A stretch of 64,000 nt of DNA, taken from positions 8,432,001-8,496,000 of the forward strand of contig NZ_JACHNE010000001.1 in NCBI RefSeq assembly GCF_014205255.1, given 5' to 3'. The notes under the pieces were generated by a model. The model searched no databases. It had not been told where the DNA came from and was given only the letters and a program-made list of their open reading frames with translations. This stretch comes from Streptomyces caelestis. Its GTDB lineage: Bacteria > Actinomycetota > Actinomycetes > Streptomycetales > Streptomycetaceae. A program made the translations under genes and the position numbers. Positions 8,159 to 16,301 of the stretch are shown piece after piece; the first letter of the stretch is position 1; each line of letters begins with the position of its first letter.

Positions 8159-10350
8159 GCCCCCAGCCGCAGGCAGCCGTGGGTGCGCCGCTGTCCCGGG
8201 TGGACGGCCGGCTGAAGGTCACGGGCAAGGCGCAGTACGCCGCCGAGTTCGATGTCGACGGGGCGGTGCACGCCGTCATCGTGGACGCGAGCATCGGCCG
8301 CGGCCGCATCACATCGATCGACACCGGCGCCGCCGAAGCCCAGCCGGGCGTGCTGCGGGTGATCCACCACGGCAACGCACCGAAGCTGCCGTACCGCGAC
8401 AACGCCGGGTCGAACAACCCGCCGGGCCGGCGGCAGCGGGTCTTCCAGGACGACCGGGTGCTCTTCCACGGCCAGCCGGTCGCCGTCGTGGTCGCCACCA
8501 CCCTCGAGGCCGCGCAGCACGGCGCGAGCCTGGTCAAGGTCGAGTACGACGCCGAGCAGCCCTCGACCGACCTGCACGATGGGGAGCGGGACAAGCCGAC
8601 GAACTACGCGCGCGGCGATGCGGAAGCGGGCCTGCGCGACGCTCCCGTACGGCTGGATCTGACGTACCAACTGGCGCGCAATCACCACAATCCGATGGAG
8701 CCGCACGCCACCATCGCCCGCTGGGACGGCAACAAGCTGACCGTGTGGGACAAGACGCAGTGGGTGATGGGCACGCATGACGAGCTCGCGGCCGTGTTCG
8801 GCCTGCCCACGGAGTCGGTGCGCGTCATCAATCCGTTCGTCGGCGGCGGCTTCGGCAGCGGGCTGCGCTGCTGGCCGCACAGTGTCGTCGCCGCCCTGGC
8901 CGCGCGGGAGACGAAGCGTCCGGTCAAGCTGGTGCTGAGCCGCAAACAGATGTACTTCGGCACCGGCTTTAGGCCGTCGTACGAGTACCGGCTGCGCCTC
9001 GGCAGCGACCGGCGCGGCCGGCTGACCGCCGCGATCCACGACATCGACGCCGAGACCTCGTCGTACGAGACGTTCACCGAGGCCGTGATGGGCGCGGGGC
9101 AGATGCTCTACAGCATGCCGAACGTCAGCCAGGCGTACCGGACGGTCCCCCTGGACGTGAACACCCCGATCTGGATGCGTGGCCCCGGCTTCGCCTCGGC
9201 GTCGTTCGTGATCGAGTCGGCCATGGACGAACTCGCGCACAAGCTGGGCGTCGACCCGATCGAGCTGCGCCGGCGCAACGAACCGAACGAGGACGAATCG
9301 AGCAACCTGCCGTTCTCCACCCGTCGGCTGCGCGAGTGCTACACCGTCGGCGCCCGCGAGTTCGGCTGGCAGCGCCGCTCCGCCCGGCCACGTTCGAGGC
9401 GCGAGGGCGACTGGCTGATCGGCCTGGGTATGGCCGCCGGTGTCTACGACCCCGGGCGTTACCCCGCACAGGCCCGGGCCCGCCTCGATGCCGACGGTAC
9501 CGCCGTGGTCGAGGCGGCCACCAGTGACATGGGGCCGGGCACCTACACCTCCCAGACCCAGGTCGCCGCCGACGCCCTCGGGCTGACCATGCGCACGGTC
9601 ACCTTCCGGCTCGGCGACTCCCTCTACCCGCCGACCTCGCCGCACGGCGGCTCCGCGACCATGGCCAGCGTCGGCACCGCCGTCCACGACGCCTGCAACC
9701 AGGTGCGGCAGCAGGCGATCAAGCTGGCCGTCGAGGACCGCGAGTCGCCGCTGTACGGGGTGAAGGCGGACGACGTGGTCGTACGCGGCGGCCGGCTGCA
9801 CGTGCAGGGCACCCCGACCCGCGGCGAGACGTACCGGACGCTACTGGCCCGCAACAACCGCACCCACCTCGAAGCGGGCGGCTCCTACACCGGGCCGCCC
9901 AGCCCAGAGCGGCACTCCTACCACGCCTACAACGCCACCTTCGCCGAGGTCGCCGTCGACGCGACCCTGGGCCTCGTACGGGTCAGGCGCATGCTCGGCG
10001 TGTACGACACGGGCCGCATCATCAACCCCAAGCTCGCCGACAGCCAGGCGATCGGCGGCATCGTGGGCGGCATCGGCACGGCCCTCCTTGAGCACACGGC
10101 CACCGACCACCGCGACGGCCGGATCGTCAACGCCAACCTCGCCGACTACCTCGTCCCCGTCAACGCCGACGTCCCCGACGTCAGGGCGATCTACCTGGAC
10201 GGCGAGGACAACGACGGCAACGCGCTCGGCGTCAAGGGGCTCGGCGAGGTCGTCCAGGTGGGGGTGGCGGCCGCGATCGGCAACGCGGTCTTCAACGCCA
10301 CCGGCCGCCGCATCCGCGAACTGCCCATCGCCGCCGAGGCGTTGCTCTGA
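8155..10350 (+). CDS. paoC: Aldehyde oxidoreductase, molybdenum-cofactor subunit (PaoC-like)
   Basis: 731 aa, essentially the length of E. coli PaoC. It opens with the a/b hammerhead (GAPLSRVDGRLKVTGKAQYAAEF), contains the GGGFGSG cofactor loop, and ends with ALGVKGLGEVVQVGV, where the glutamate of GVKGLGE is the catalytic base of the xanthine oxidase family. The complex oxidises aldehydes, often aromatic ones, to acids. GTG at 8155 is chosen because it overlaps the previous stop and AGGAGGT precedes it; a longer frame upstream is a shadow of paoB. XdhC follows. Confidence 0.92.
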   Translation: MSPQPQAAVGAPLSRVDGRLKVTGKAQYAAEFDVDGAVHAVIVDASIGRGRITSIDTGAAEAQPGVLRVIHHGNAPKLPYRDNAGSNNPPGRRQRVFQDDRVLFHGQPVAVVVATTLEAAQHGASLVKVEYDAEQPSTDLHDGERDKPTNYARGDAEAGLRDAPVRLDLTYQLARNHHNPMEPHATIARWDGNKLTVWDKTQWVMGTHDELAAVFGLPTESVRVINPFVGGGFGSGLRCWPHSVVAALAARETKRPVKLVLSRKQMYFGTGFRPSYEYRLRLGSDRRGRLTAAIHDIDAETSSYETFTEAVMGAGQMLYSMPNVSQAYRTVPLDVNTPIWMRGPGFASASFVIESAMDELAHKLGVDPIELRRRNEPNEDESSNLPFSTRRLRECYTVGAREFGWQRRSARPRSRREGDWLIGLGMAAGVYDPGRYPAQARARLDADGTAVVEAATSDMGPGTYTSQTQVAADALGLTMRTVTFRLGDSLYPPTSPHGGSATMASVGTAVHDACNQVRQQAIKLAVEDRESPLYGVKADDVVVRGGRLHVQGTPTRGETYRTLLARNNRTHLEAGGSYTGPPSPERHSYHAYNATFAEVAVDATLGLVRVRRMLGVYDTGRIINPKLADSQAIGGIVGGIGTALLEHTATDHRDGRIVNANLADYLVPVNADVPDVRAIYLDGEDNDGNALGVKGLGEVVQVGVAAAIGNAVFNATGRRIRELPIAAEALL

Positions 10351-10507
10351 CCCGTGCGCTTCGCCCCGGCGCGGTGCACACCGCTCGTCCGGCGGCCCGC
10401 GCCCCGTTCGGCCGCCGGACCTCCCGGGGCCGCCGCATGACGTTTTCCCCGGCGTCGTGGCGGCGGCCCGCTCACCTTCCGATCCTGTCCTGCCATGGAG
10501 AACCGCC

Positions 10508-11731
10508 ATGCTCAACATCGCGGACACACTGCACCGCTGGTGCCGCGAGGCACGCCCCTTCGCCCTGGCCACCGTGGTCGGCGTGCGCGGCAGCGCCCCT
10601 CTGCCGGTCGGTACGTCGGTCGCGGTGGACGAGGACGGCACCGCGGTCGGCAGCATCTCCGGCGGCTGCGTCGAGGGCGCGGTCTACGAACTGTGCCGAC
10701 AGGTGCTCCACGACCGGGGCGCTCCGCAGCGGACCTGGTTCGGCTACTCCGACGACGACGCCTTCGCAGTCGGCCTGACCTGCGGCGGCGAACTCGACGT
10801 CTTCGTCCAGCGCATCGATCCCGCAGCCCAGCCACACTTGGTCACGGCCCTCTCCGAGATCGACCGAGGGCGACCGGTCGCCGTGGCACAGGTCGTGGAC
10901 GGCCCGGAGTACCTTCTCGGCTCCACGCTGAGAGTGCTCGGCGGTGACCACGCCGCCCACGGGCGCGTGGACGGCGGACCGGCGGACCGGGCGGTGGCCG
11001 ACCAGGCCAGGGCCCTGCTGCGGGCCGGCCGCACCAACCGCGTCGACATCGGCGGGGAGGGAGACGGATGCCATGACCGGCTGTCCGTCCTCGTCCACGT
11101 GCAAGCGTCCCGGCCGCGCCTGCTGGTCTTCGGCGCGGTCGACTTCGCCGCCGCCCTCAGCCAGGCCGGCCGCTTCCTCGGTTACCGGGTCACCGTCTGC
11201 GACGCCCGCCCCGTCTTCGCCACGACCGCACGCTTCCCCCACGCGGACGAAGTGGTGGTCGACTGGCCCCACCGCTACCTCGAACGCGCCGAGGTGGACG
11301 AACGCACCGCCGTATGCGTCCTCACCCACGACGCCAAGTTCGACATCCCCCTGCTGCGCCTGGCCCTCGACCTGCCCGTCGCCTACGTGGGCGCCATGGG
11401 CTCCCGGCGCACCCACGACGAGCGCCTGCGACTCCTGCGTCAGGAGGGCGTCACGGCAGACGAGTTGGCGCGGCTGCGTTCCCCGATCGGCCTCGACCTC
11501 GGAGCCCGCACACCCGAGGAGACGGCGGTCTCCATCACCGCGGAGATCATCGCCCAGGCCAACCAGGGAACGGGTCGGCCCCTGACCCGGATCACCGGCC
11601 CGATCCACCGGCCGAGTTCTACAAGGCAATGGACGAGGCCCGAGCCGTCAAGGCCCTCCCGAAGCCCTGACCGGCCGCCGGAGTTGGCCCTACCGGCCAA
11701 CGGCGTTACGTCGCACGGTAGCGGGCGCTGA
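10508..11731 (+). CDS. XdhC-family molybdenum cofactor maturation protein with a foreign C-terminus
   Basis: XdhC-like proteins bind and sulfurate the molybdenum cofactor and hand it to enzymes such as PaoABC; E. coli uses PaoD. The N-terminal half has VVGVRGSAPLPVGTSVAV and SISGGCVEGAVYE; the C-terminal Rossmann part has LLVFGAVDFAAAL and YVGAMGSRRTH. ATG at 10508 follows GGAG. The family normally ends shortly after the GRPLTRITGPIHRP stretch (about 11610). Here the frame runs on for about 40 unrelated residues because it enters, out of frame, the tail of a lost alcohol dehydrogenase gene. Function is probably kept. Confidence 0.85.
   Translation: MLNIADTLHRWCREARPFALATVVGVRGSAPLPVGTSVAVDEDGTAVGSISGGCVEGAVYELCRQVLHDRGAPQRTWFGYSDDDAFAVGLTCGGELDVFVQRIDPAAQPHLVTALSEIDRGRPVAVAQVVDGPEYLLGSTLRVLGGDHAAHGRVDGGPADRAVADQARALLRAGRTNRVDIGGEGDGCHDRLSVLVHVQASRPRLLVFGAVDFAAALSQAGRFLGYRVTVCDARPVFATTARFPHADEVVVDWPHRYLERAEVDERTAVCVLTHDAKFDIPLLRLALDLPVAYVGAMGSRRTHDERLRLLRQEGVTADELARLRSPIGLDLGARTPEETAVSITAEIIAQANQGTGRPLTRITGPIHRPSSTRQWTRPEPSRPSRSPDRPPELALPANGVTSHGSGR
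11611..11670 (+). pseudogene. C-terminal tail of a lost zinc alcohol dehydrogenase
   Basis: In the frame that ends at 11670 the sequence reads AEFYKAMDEARAVKALPKP and stop. This matches the last residues of the alcohol dehydrogenase at 781-1797 (EGYKAMDDRRAIKALLKP). The remnant starts exactly where the xdhC homology stops, so a deletion seems to have fused the end of xdhC to the end of a second dehydrogenase gene. Confidence 0.7.
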
Positions 11732-11911
11732 CCGTGGTCAACGGGAGCCGCTCAGCTTGCGTCGGCCTACCACTGCCTCGGAGTTGGTGGCTGAGCACAC
11801 CGTCGCCACGGGGCGACCGATCGACCGTGTGACGGCGACCTCCTGACCCACCAGTTCTTCGCGGCACGGGTACGCAGCCGTCCGTGCCCCCCCGCAAGAA
11901 GGGCAAACGCC

Positions 11912-12901
11912 ATGCAGTACGCACACCTGGGCCGCACCGGCCTGAAGGTCAGCCGTCTCGCGCTGGGCACCATGAACTTCGGCGACGCGACGGACGAAGC
12001 CACCAGCTTCCAGATCATGGACTCCGCGCTGGAGGCCGGCATCAATCTATTCGACACCGCCGACGTCTACGGCGGGCCGCAGTCTCCTTACATGGAGCAG
12101 GGGTACGGGTTGTCCGAGGAGATCATCGGGAGCTGGCTCGCCAAGGGCGGCGGCCGGCGGGAGCAGATCGTGCTGGCGACGAAGGTGTACCAGCCGATGG
12201 GCACCGGCCCGAACGACAAGTACCTGTCCGCGTACAAGATCCGGAAGGCCGCGGAGGACAGCCTGCGGCGCCTTCAGACCGACCACATCGACCTCTACCA
12301 GATGCACCACATCGACCGGTCGACTCCCTGGGAGGAGATCTGGCAGGCGATGGAACAGCTGGTACGCGAGGGCAAGGTGACCTACGTCGGCAGCAGCAAC
12401 TTCGCCGGCTGGCAGATCGCGACCGCGCAGAACGCCGCCACCTCCCGCCGCTTCCTCGGCCTGGTGTCCGAGCAGAGCCTGTACAACCTGTCCGCCCGCA
12501 CCATCGAACTCGAAGTGATCCCGGCACTTCGCCACTACGGGCTCGGCCTGATCCCGTGGAGCCCCCTGGGCGGCGGGCTGCTCGGCGGAGCACTGAAGAA
12601 GGCACAGGAAGGCCGCCGCGCGACGCCGAAGACGCAGGACGCCATTGAGCGGTACCGGCCTCAGCTGGAGGCGTACGAGGCGTTGTGCGCCGAGATCGGC
12701 GAACAGCCCGCCGACGTCGCTCTGGCCTGGCTGCTGCACAACCCGGTCCTCACCGCCACGATCGTCGGCCCTCGCACCCCCGAACAGCTCGCGACCAGTC
12801 GGCACGCCCTCGACGTGCACCTGTCGAAGGAAACGCTGGACAAGCTCGACGAGATCTGGCCCGGCCCCGGCGGCGAAGCCCCCGAAGCGTATGCCTGGTA
12901 G
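11912..12901 (+). CDS. Aldo/keto reductase
   Basis: 329 aa TIM-barrel NADPH-dependent reductase of the YajO/PdxI/Kv-beta branch. The N-terminus reads MQYAHLGRTGLKVSRLALGTMNFG; the catalytic tyrosine is in LFDTADVYGG, the lysine in LATKVYQP, and the histidine in YQMHHIDR. The cofactor tail reads TIVGPRTPEQL. Its substrate is likely an aldehyde or ketone, in line with the other island genes. A spacer of 180 bp with no recognisable site separates it from xdhC; AAGGGCAAACGCC before the ATG serves as ribosome site. Confidence 0.9.
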   Translation: MQYAHLGRTGLKVSRLALGTMNFGDATDEATSFQIMDSALEAGINLFDTADVYGGPQSPYMEQGYGLSEEIIGSWLAKGGGRREQIVLATKVYQPMGTGPNDKYLSAYKIRKAAEDSLRRLQTDHIDLYQMHHIDRSTPWEEIWQAMEQLVREGKVTYVGSSNFAGWQIATAQNAATSRRFLGLVSEQSLYNLSARTIELEVIPALRHYGLGLIPWSPLGGGLLGGALKKAQEGRRATPKTQDAIERYRPQLEAYEALCAEIGEQPADVALAWLLHNPVLTATIVGPRTPEQLATSRHALDVHLSKETLDKLDEIWPGPGGEAPEAYAW

Positions 12902-13019
12902 ACCCGAACGGATGATCCCGCCGCACCATGCGGGACACGGCGGATCGGCGGCATCTCCGTACTCCGACGAGTAGCCGCGAACGATCCCGGAGCAGAAAGC
13001 TGCGGGCAGGGGCCGTCCA

Positions 13020-13419
13020 TGGAAGAGTTCACCAGCACTCTGAGCGCAGGCACCCATGGCCACGATCAGCAGAGCGCGGTGTTCGTCTCCTCGGCCAGCC
13101 TCCGCAGGAGGCGGTCCTGGAGCGCCTCGCCGTGGACTGCGTGGTGCGGCTGTGCGGCTGCACCTGCTGGCGGTGGAGCCAGTACCCGCCGGTGGTCAGG
13201 ACCTGGGGTCGTCGCTGGAGGCGAGCCACTCCTGTGTCTGATGGCCGAGCTACATGGATGTCGGTGGTGCGCTCACCTGGCCTGCGACGGTGCCGGCCGC
13301 CCGCTCGCCTTCACGCTCGCGTGCGGCCCACCCACGTCCTGGGCGACAAGGGCTACGGCTCCAGAGCAATCCGCGGTGGCTCCAGCTCGTGGGCGCTTTA
13401 CTGCTCCCGGGGGCCCTGA
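13020..13419 (+). pseudogene. Decayed IS5-type transposase
   Basis: Two short blocks typical of actinomycete IS5-like transposases survive in different frames: HLACDGAGRPLAFTLACG (about 13268-13325) and then, after a frame change, THVLGDKGYGSRAIR. The linking region, normally about 20-30 residues, is missing, and the DDE set cannot be completed. No terminal repeats were found. It fills the space between the aldo/keto reductase and the acyl-CoA dehydrogenase and cannot be active. Confidence 0.6.
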
Positions 13420-13453
13420 CCGTCACCTGTCGACGAGTCCCCTGGGCGGGCTG

Positions 13454-15172
13454 TCACGGCGCCATCTCGTACGACCCGGACAGTGCCGCCACACGCTCCC
13501 AGACGCGCCCCGAACGCGCTTCGTCGACGACGGGACGCCGGACGGCACCGAGCGCCCAGCGCTGCTGATCCACAGTGGCGGAGTCCTTGCCATGCAGTTC
13601 GACGGCGAAGGCGGAGAAGTCGCGGACGAGGACGGAGAACAGCTCGTCGAGCACATCCTCGTCAAGGTCCGTCAGACGGGCCTGCTCCAGGATCAGTTGG
13701 CCGTGCACCACCAGCGCGAACAGCTGGCCGACGGCGAGGAGAAGATCGAGGTCGCGGCTCTGCTCCTCGTCGGGGGCCGCGGTGGCGACGAACTCGCACA
13801 GGGCGTCGGCCTGCTCCCGGAAGCGGGCGACGTTCGGCACCCCGGCGTAGGCGTCGTAGGCGGGGCGCCAGTCGTGGAAGCGCACGGAGCCAAGGCCACG
13901 GGCCGGTCCCTGCGCGAAGAGGAACGCGTCGTCAGCCGCGTCGAGGCGGGTCGGCACGGCCGCGAACTCGGCCGGGTGCAGGAGGTGGTTGCGCATGAAC
14001 TTGAGGATCAGCGCGAGGTTGACGTGCACCGTGCCCTCGAGCTTGGGCAGCCCGCGGATCTCGACGGCGGCCTGGGCGAAGTAGGTGTCTTTTTCGAATC
14101 CCTTGGCGGCGATCACGTCCCACATCAGGTCGATGACCTTCTCGCCCTCCGTGGTCACCTTCATCTTCGTCATCGGATTGAACAGCAGATAGCGGCGGTC
14201 GTCCGACGAGGCAGAGCGGAAGTAGTCGACGGCGCGGTCGCTGAACAGCTTCATGCCGACGAGGCGGACGTACGCGTCGGCGAGCTCGCGGCGCACGTGC
14301 GGGAAGGCGGTGACGGGGCGGCCGTACAGGATGCGGTTGTGCGCGTGGGTGACCGCCTCGTACATCGCGTGCTCGCAGATGCCGATCGAGGCGGTGCAGA
14401 GGTTGAACTTGCCGACGTTGACGGTGTTGAGGGCGGCGTCGAAGGCGGCGCGACCCGTGTGCAGGACGTCGTCCGGACCCACCGGGTAGTCCTCGAGACG
14501 GAACTCGCTGACGTACTTCGAGGAGTCGACGACGTTCTTCACGAGGTGATAGGCCGGGTGGCGGCTGTCGGCGGCGAAGAAGACGTAGCCGTCGGGGCCC
14601 TCGATGTCGGTGCGTCGGCCGAAGACCGAGACGAGCCCGGCGGCATTGCCGTTGCCGATGTAGTACTTGGAGCCCGTCGCCCTGAAGCCGCCGTTGTCGT
14701 CCGGCGTCAGCAGCATGTCGGTGGAGTAGATGTCGGCGCCATGGGCCTTCTCGGAGAGACCGAAGGCGAACACCTCACCCTGGGCGAGGAGTTCCGCCGC
14801 GCGAGTACGAGCTGCGGTGTTGTCGCTCTGCCAGACCGGTCCGAGGCCGAGGATGGTCACCTGCCATGCGTACCAGTAGTCGAGACCGTAGAACCCGAAG
14901 ATCTCGTTGAGGGCGGCGATCCGGGCTGTGTCCCAGCGCTGGTCCTTGTGTCCGGCGGCGGACGCCGGGGTGAGGAAGGTGGCGAACAGTCCTTCCTTGG
15001 CTGCGAATGCGAGGAAGTCGGCCAGCCATGCGCGGGAACGGTAGTCCTCGATGAGCCTGCGCTTGCCGCGGTCCTCGAACCAGTCGACGGTGGCACGCAG
15101 CAACCTGCGGGTCTCGGGGTCGAACTGCGCCGGGTCGTAGGTACGGGGGTTGAAGAGGAGAGGGTCGGCCAT
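13454..15172 (-). CDS. Acyl-CoA dehydrogenase family protein
   Basis: 572 aa, longer than the usual 380, with the extended C-terminus seen in acyl-CoA oxidase-like members. The flavin domain is visible in FAFGLSEKAHGADIYSTDMLL and ATGSKYYIGNGNAAGLVSVFG; helical domains follow (FNLCTASIGICEHAMYEAVTHAHNR, AAKGFEKDTYFAQAAVEIRGL). It should oxidise an acyl-CoA at the alpha-beta position using FAD. ATG at 15172 is placed at MADPLLFNPRTYDP; the frame extends upstream only through the spacer. It lies 79 bp downstream of a padR gene on the same strand and is presumably controlled by it. Confidence 0.88.
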   Translation of the reverse strand: MADPLLFNPRTYDPAQFDPETRRLLRATVDWFEDRGKRRLIEDYRSRAWLADFLAFAAKEGLFATFLTPASAAGHKDQRWDTARIAALNEIFGFYGLDYWYAWQVTILGLGPVWQSDNTAARTRAAELLAQGEVFAFGLSEKAHGADIYSTDMLLTPDDNGGFRATGSKYYIGNGNAAGLVSVFGRRTDIEGPDGYVFFAADSRHPAYHLVKNVVDSSKYVSEFRLEDYPVGPDDVLHTGRAAFDAALNTVNVGKFNLCTASIGICEHAMYEAVTHAHNRILYGRPVTAFPHVRRELADAYVRLVGMKLFSDRAVDYFRSASSDDRRYLLFNPMTKMKVTTEGEKVIDLMWDVIAAKGFEKDTYFAQAAVEIRGLPKLEGTVHVNLALILKFMRNHLLHPAEFAAVPTRLDAADDAFLFAQGPARGLGSVRFHDWRPAYDAYAGVPNVARFREQADALCEFVATAAPDEEQSRDLDLLLAVGQLFALVVHGQLILEQARLTDLDEDVLDELFSVLVRDFSAFAVELHGKDSATVDQQRWALGAVRRPVVDEARSGRVWERVAALSGSYEMAP

Positions 15173-15251
15173 GGAGGTCCGCCTTCCGAGGGTTGAGGGT
15201 GGAGGGTGCAGGTCCGAAGGTTGAGGGGCGCGGGCGGTGGTGGCCGGCACT

Positions 15252-15818
15252 TCAGGCGTGCGGCTGTGACGTGCCGAGCCGGCGGAGGGTGGCGAGGACG
15301 TCGTCGAGCCAGGCGATCGTCATCCGCTCGTACGCGATGCCGCCACGCAGCACGACGTGCTGCAGTTCCTGACCGGCGTCGAGCGGGGTGGGGGCCGCCG
15401 GGCCGGTGAAGTCGCGCAGCTCCCCGGCCAGATAGTGCGCGAGCCGGTCGATGTGCACCTGGCGGTGCCGTTCGACCTCACGGATCAGCACAGACGGGTC
15501 GTCAAAGGCCGCGCCGCGGATCTTCACGGCGAGTTCGTGCCGCATGCTCTCGGGTTGGATCGATTCGTGCAGCCACTCAGAGAGGGCGGCTCGGCCGGGA
15601 CCTACCACGGAGTACTCCTTCTTGTCCGGTCGGCTCTGCTGCGAGAGTTCACGGACGGCGAGCAGGCCCTCGCTCTCCATGCGCTTGAGAACGCGGTAGA
15701 TCTGCTGGTGCGTGGCGGTCCAGAAGTATCCGATGGACCGTTCGAACCGCCGGGCCAGCTCATAGCCGGAGCCCGGCTTCTCCAGCAGGGAGACGAGGAT
15801 CGCGTGCTCGAGGGCCAT
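15252..15818 (-). CDS. PadR-family transcriptional regulator
   Basis: 188 aa dimeric repressor. The winged helix is at the N-terminus (MALEHAILVSLLEKPGSGYELARRF, then TATHQQIYRVLKRMESEGLL), and the C-terminal vir-type coiled-coil domain has REVERHRQVHIDRLAHYLAG. PadR proteins respond to small aromatic or lipid-like compounds. It heads a two-gene unit with the acyl-CoA dehydrogenase, and a perfect inverted repeat 12 bp before its start codon is the likely autoregulatory operator. Confidence 0.9.
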   Translation of the reverse strand: MALEHAILVSLLEKPGSGYELARRFERSIGYFWTATHQQIYRVLKRMESEGLLAVRELSQQSRPDKKEYSVVGPGRAALSEWLHESIQPESMRHELAVKIRGAAFDDPSVLIREVERHRQVHIDRLAHYLAGELRDFTGPAAPTPLDAGQELQHVVLRGGIAYERMTIAWLDDVLATLRRLGTSQPHA

Positions 15819-15830
15819 GCCCCGATCCTT

Positions 15831-15850
15831 CTATGCAACTCGTTGCATAG
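15831..15850 (-). promoter_or_regulatory. PadR operator candidate
   Basis: CTATGCAAC-TC-GTTGCATAG is a perfect 9-2-9 inverted repeat located 12-32 bp upstream of the padR start codon. Position and symmetry fit a PadR dimer site. Confidence 0.7.
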
Positions 15851-16301
15851 CCAAGTGGTACCGCCCAGGTGAGACAGGGCTCACGCGGGGCGGCGATGGA
15901 CGGCTCGCGCACCACGCCCGAGTGGATCAGTCTTCCCTCGACCGTCTCACCCGATGGCCGAACTCCTCACCACAGGTCGATGAACATAGTTGACATCAGT
16001 GCAGGTCACGAACGTTGGCTAGTGCCAACTAGCGGTCGTGGTCACAGTGTCGTGACGAGGATTTTTCGTTGGCACGGAACCGACAGAGTCGGCTGGTGAC
16101 CGAGCGCATGGTCCAGCCGTCCCTGCCGACCCGAGATCAACTCGACACTGGTCAGCCCGGCGTCGCTCCCGAGCTCGCGCGGGGGGGCTTCTCGCGATCG
16201 AAGACACTTGGCGAGAGGCGCCCAATGTGCCCGCTGAGCTGCGGAAGCTGGTATTTGACGCTGCCCTGCGGCGGGCCTGAGCCTGGTCTGCCGTCACACT
16301 C
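15851..16301. other. Gene-poor gap with a possible gene remnant
   Basis: No intact gene. A second inverted repeat, GTTGGC-TAGT-GCCAAC, lies at 16014-16029. At 16197-16280 the plus strand encodes an amphipathic tail (IEDTWREAPNVPAELRKLVF) ending at a stop. A run of Gs just upstream could be a frameshift into a longer frame, suggesting the end of a lost gene that I cannot name. Confidence 0.35.

Noticed and set aside
10945..11585. Alternative frames over xdhC
   Set aside because: Pro/Ser/Arg-rich shadows; the XdhC frame shows the recognised motifs throughout.
16014..16029. GTTGGC-TAGT-GCCAAC inverted repeat as a repressor site for the DHA2 exporter
   Set aside because: It lies beyond the 3' end of the exporter and 160 bp from padR, with no matching second copy; no gene it could clearly control.
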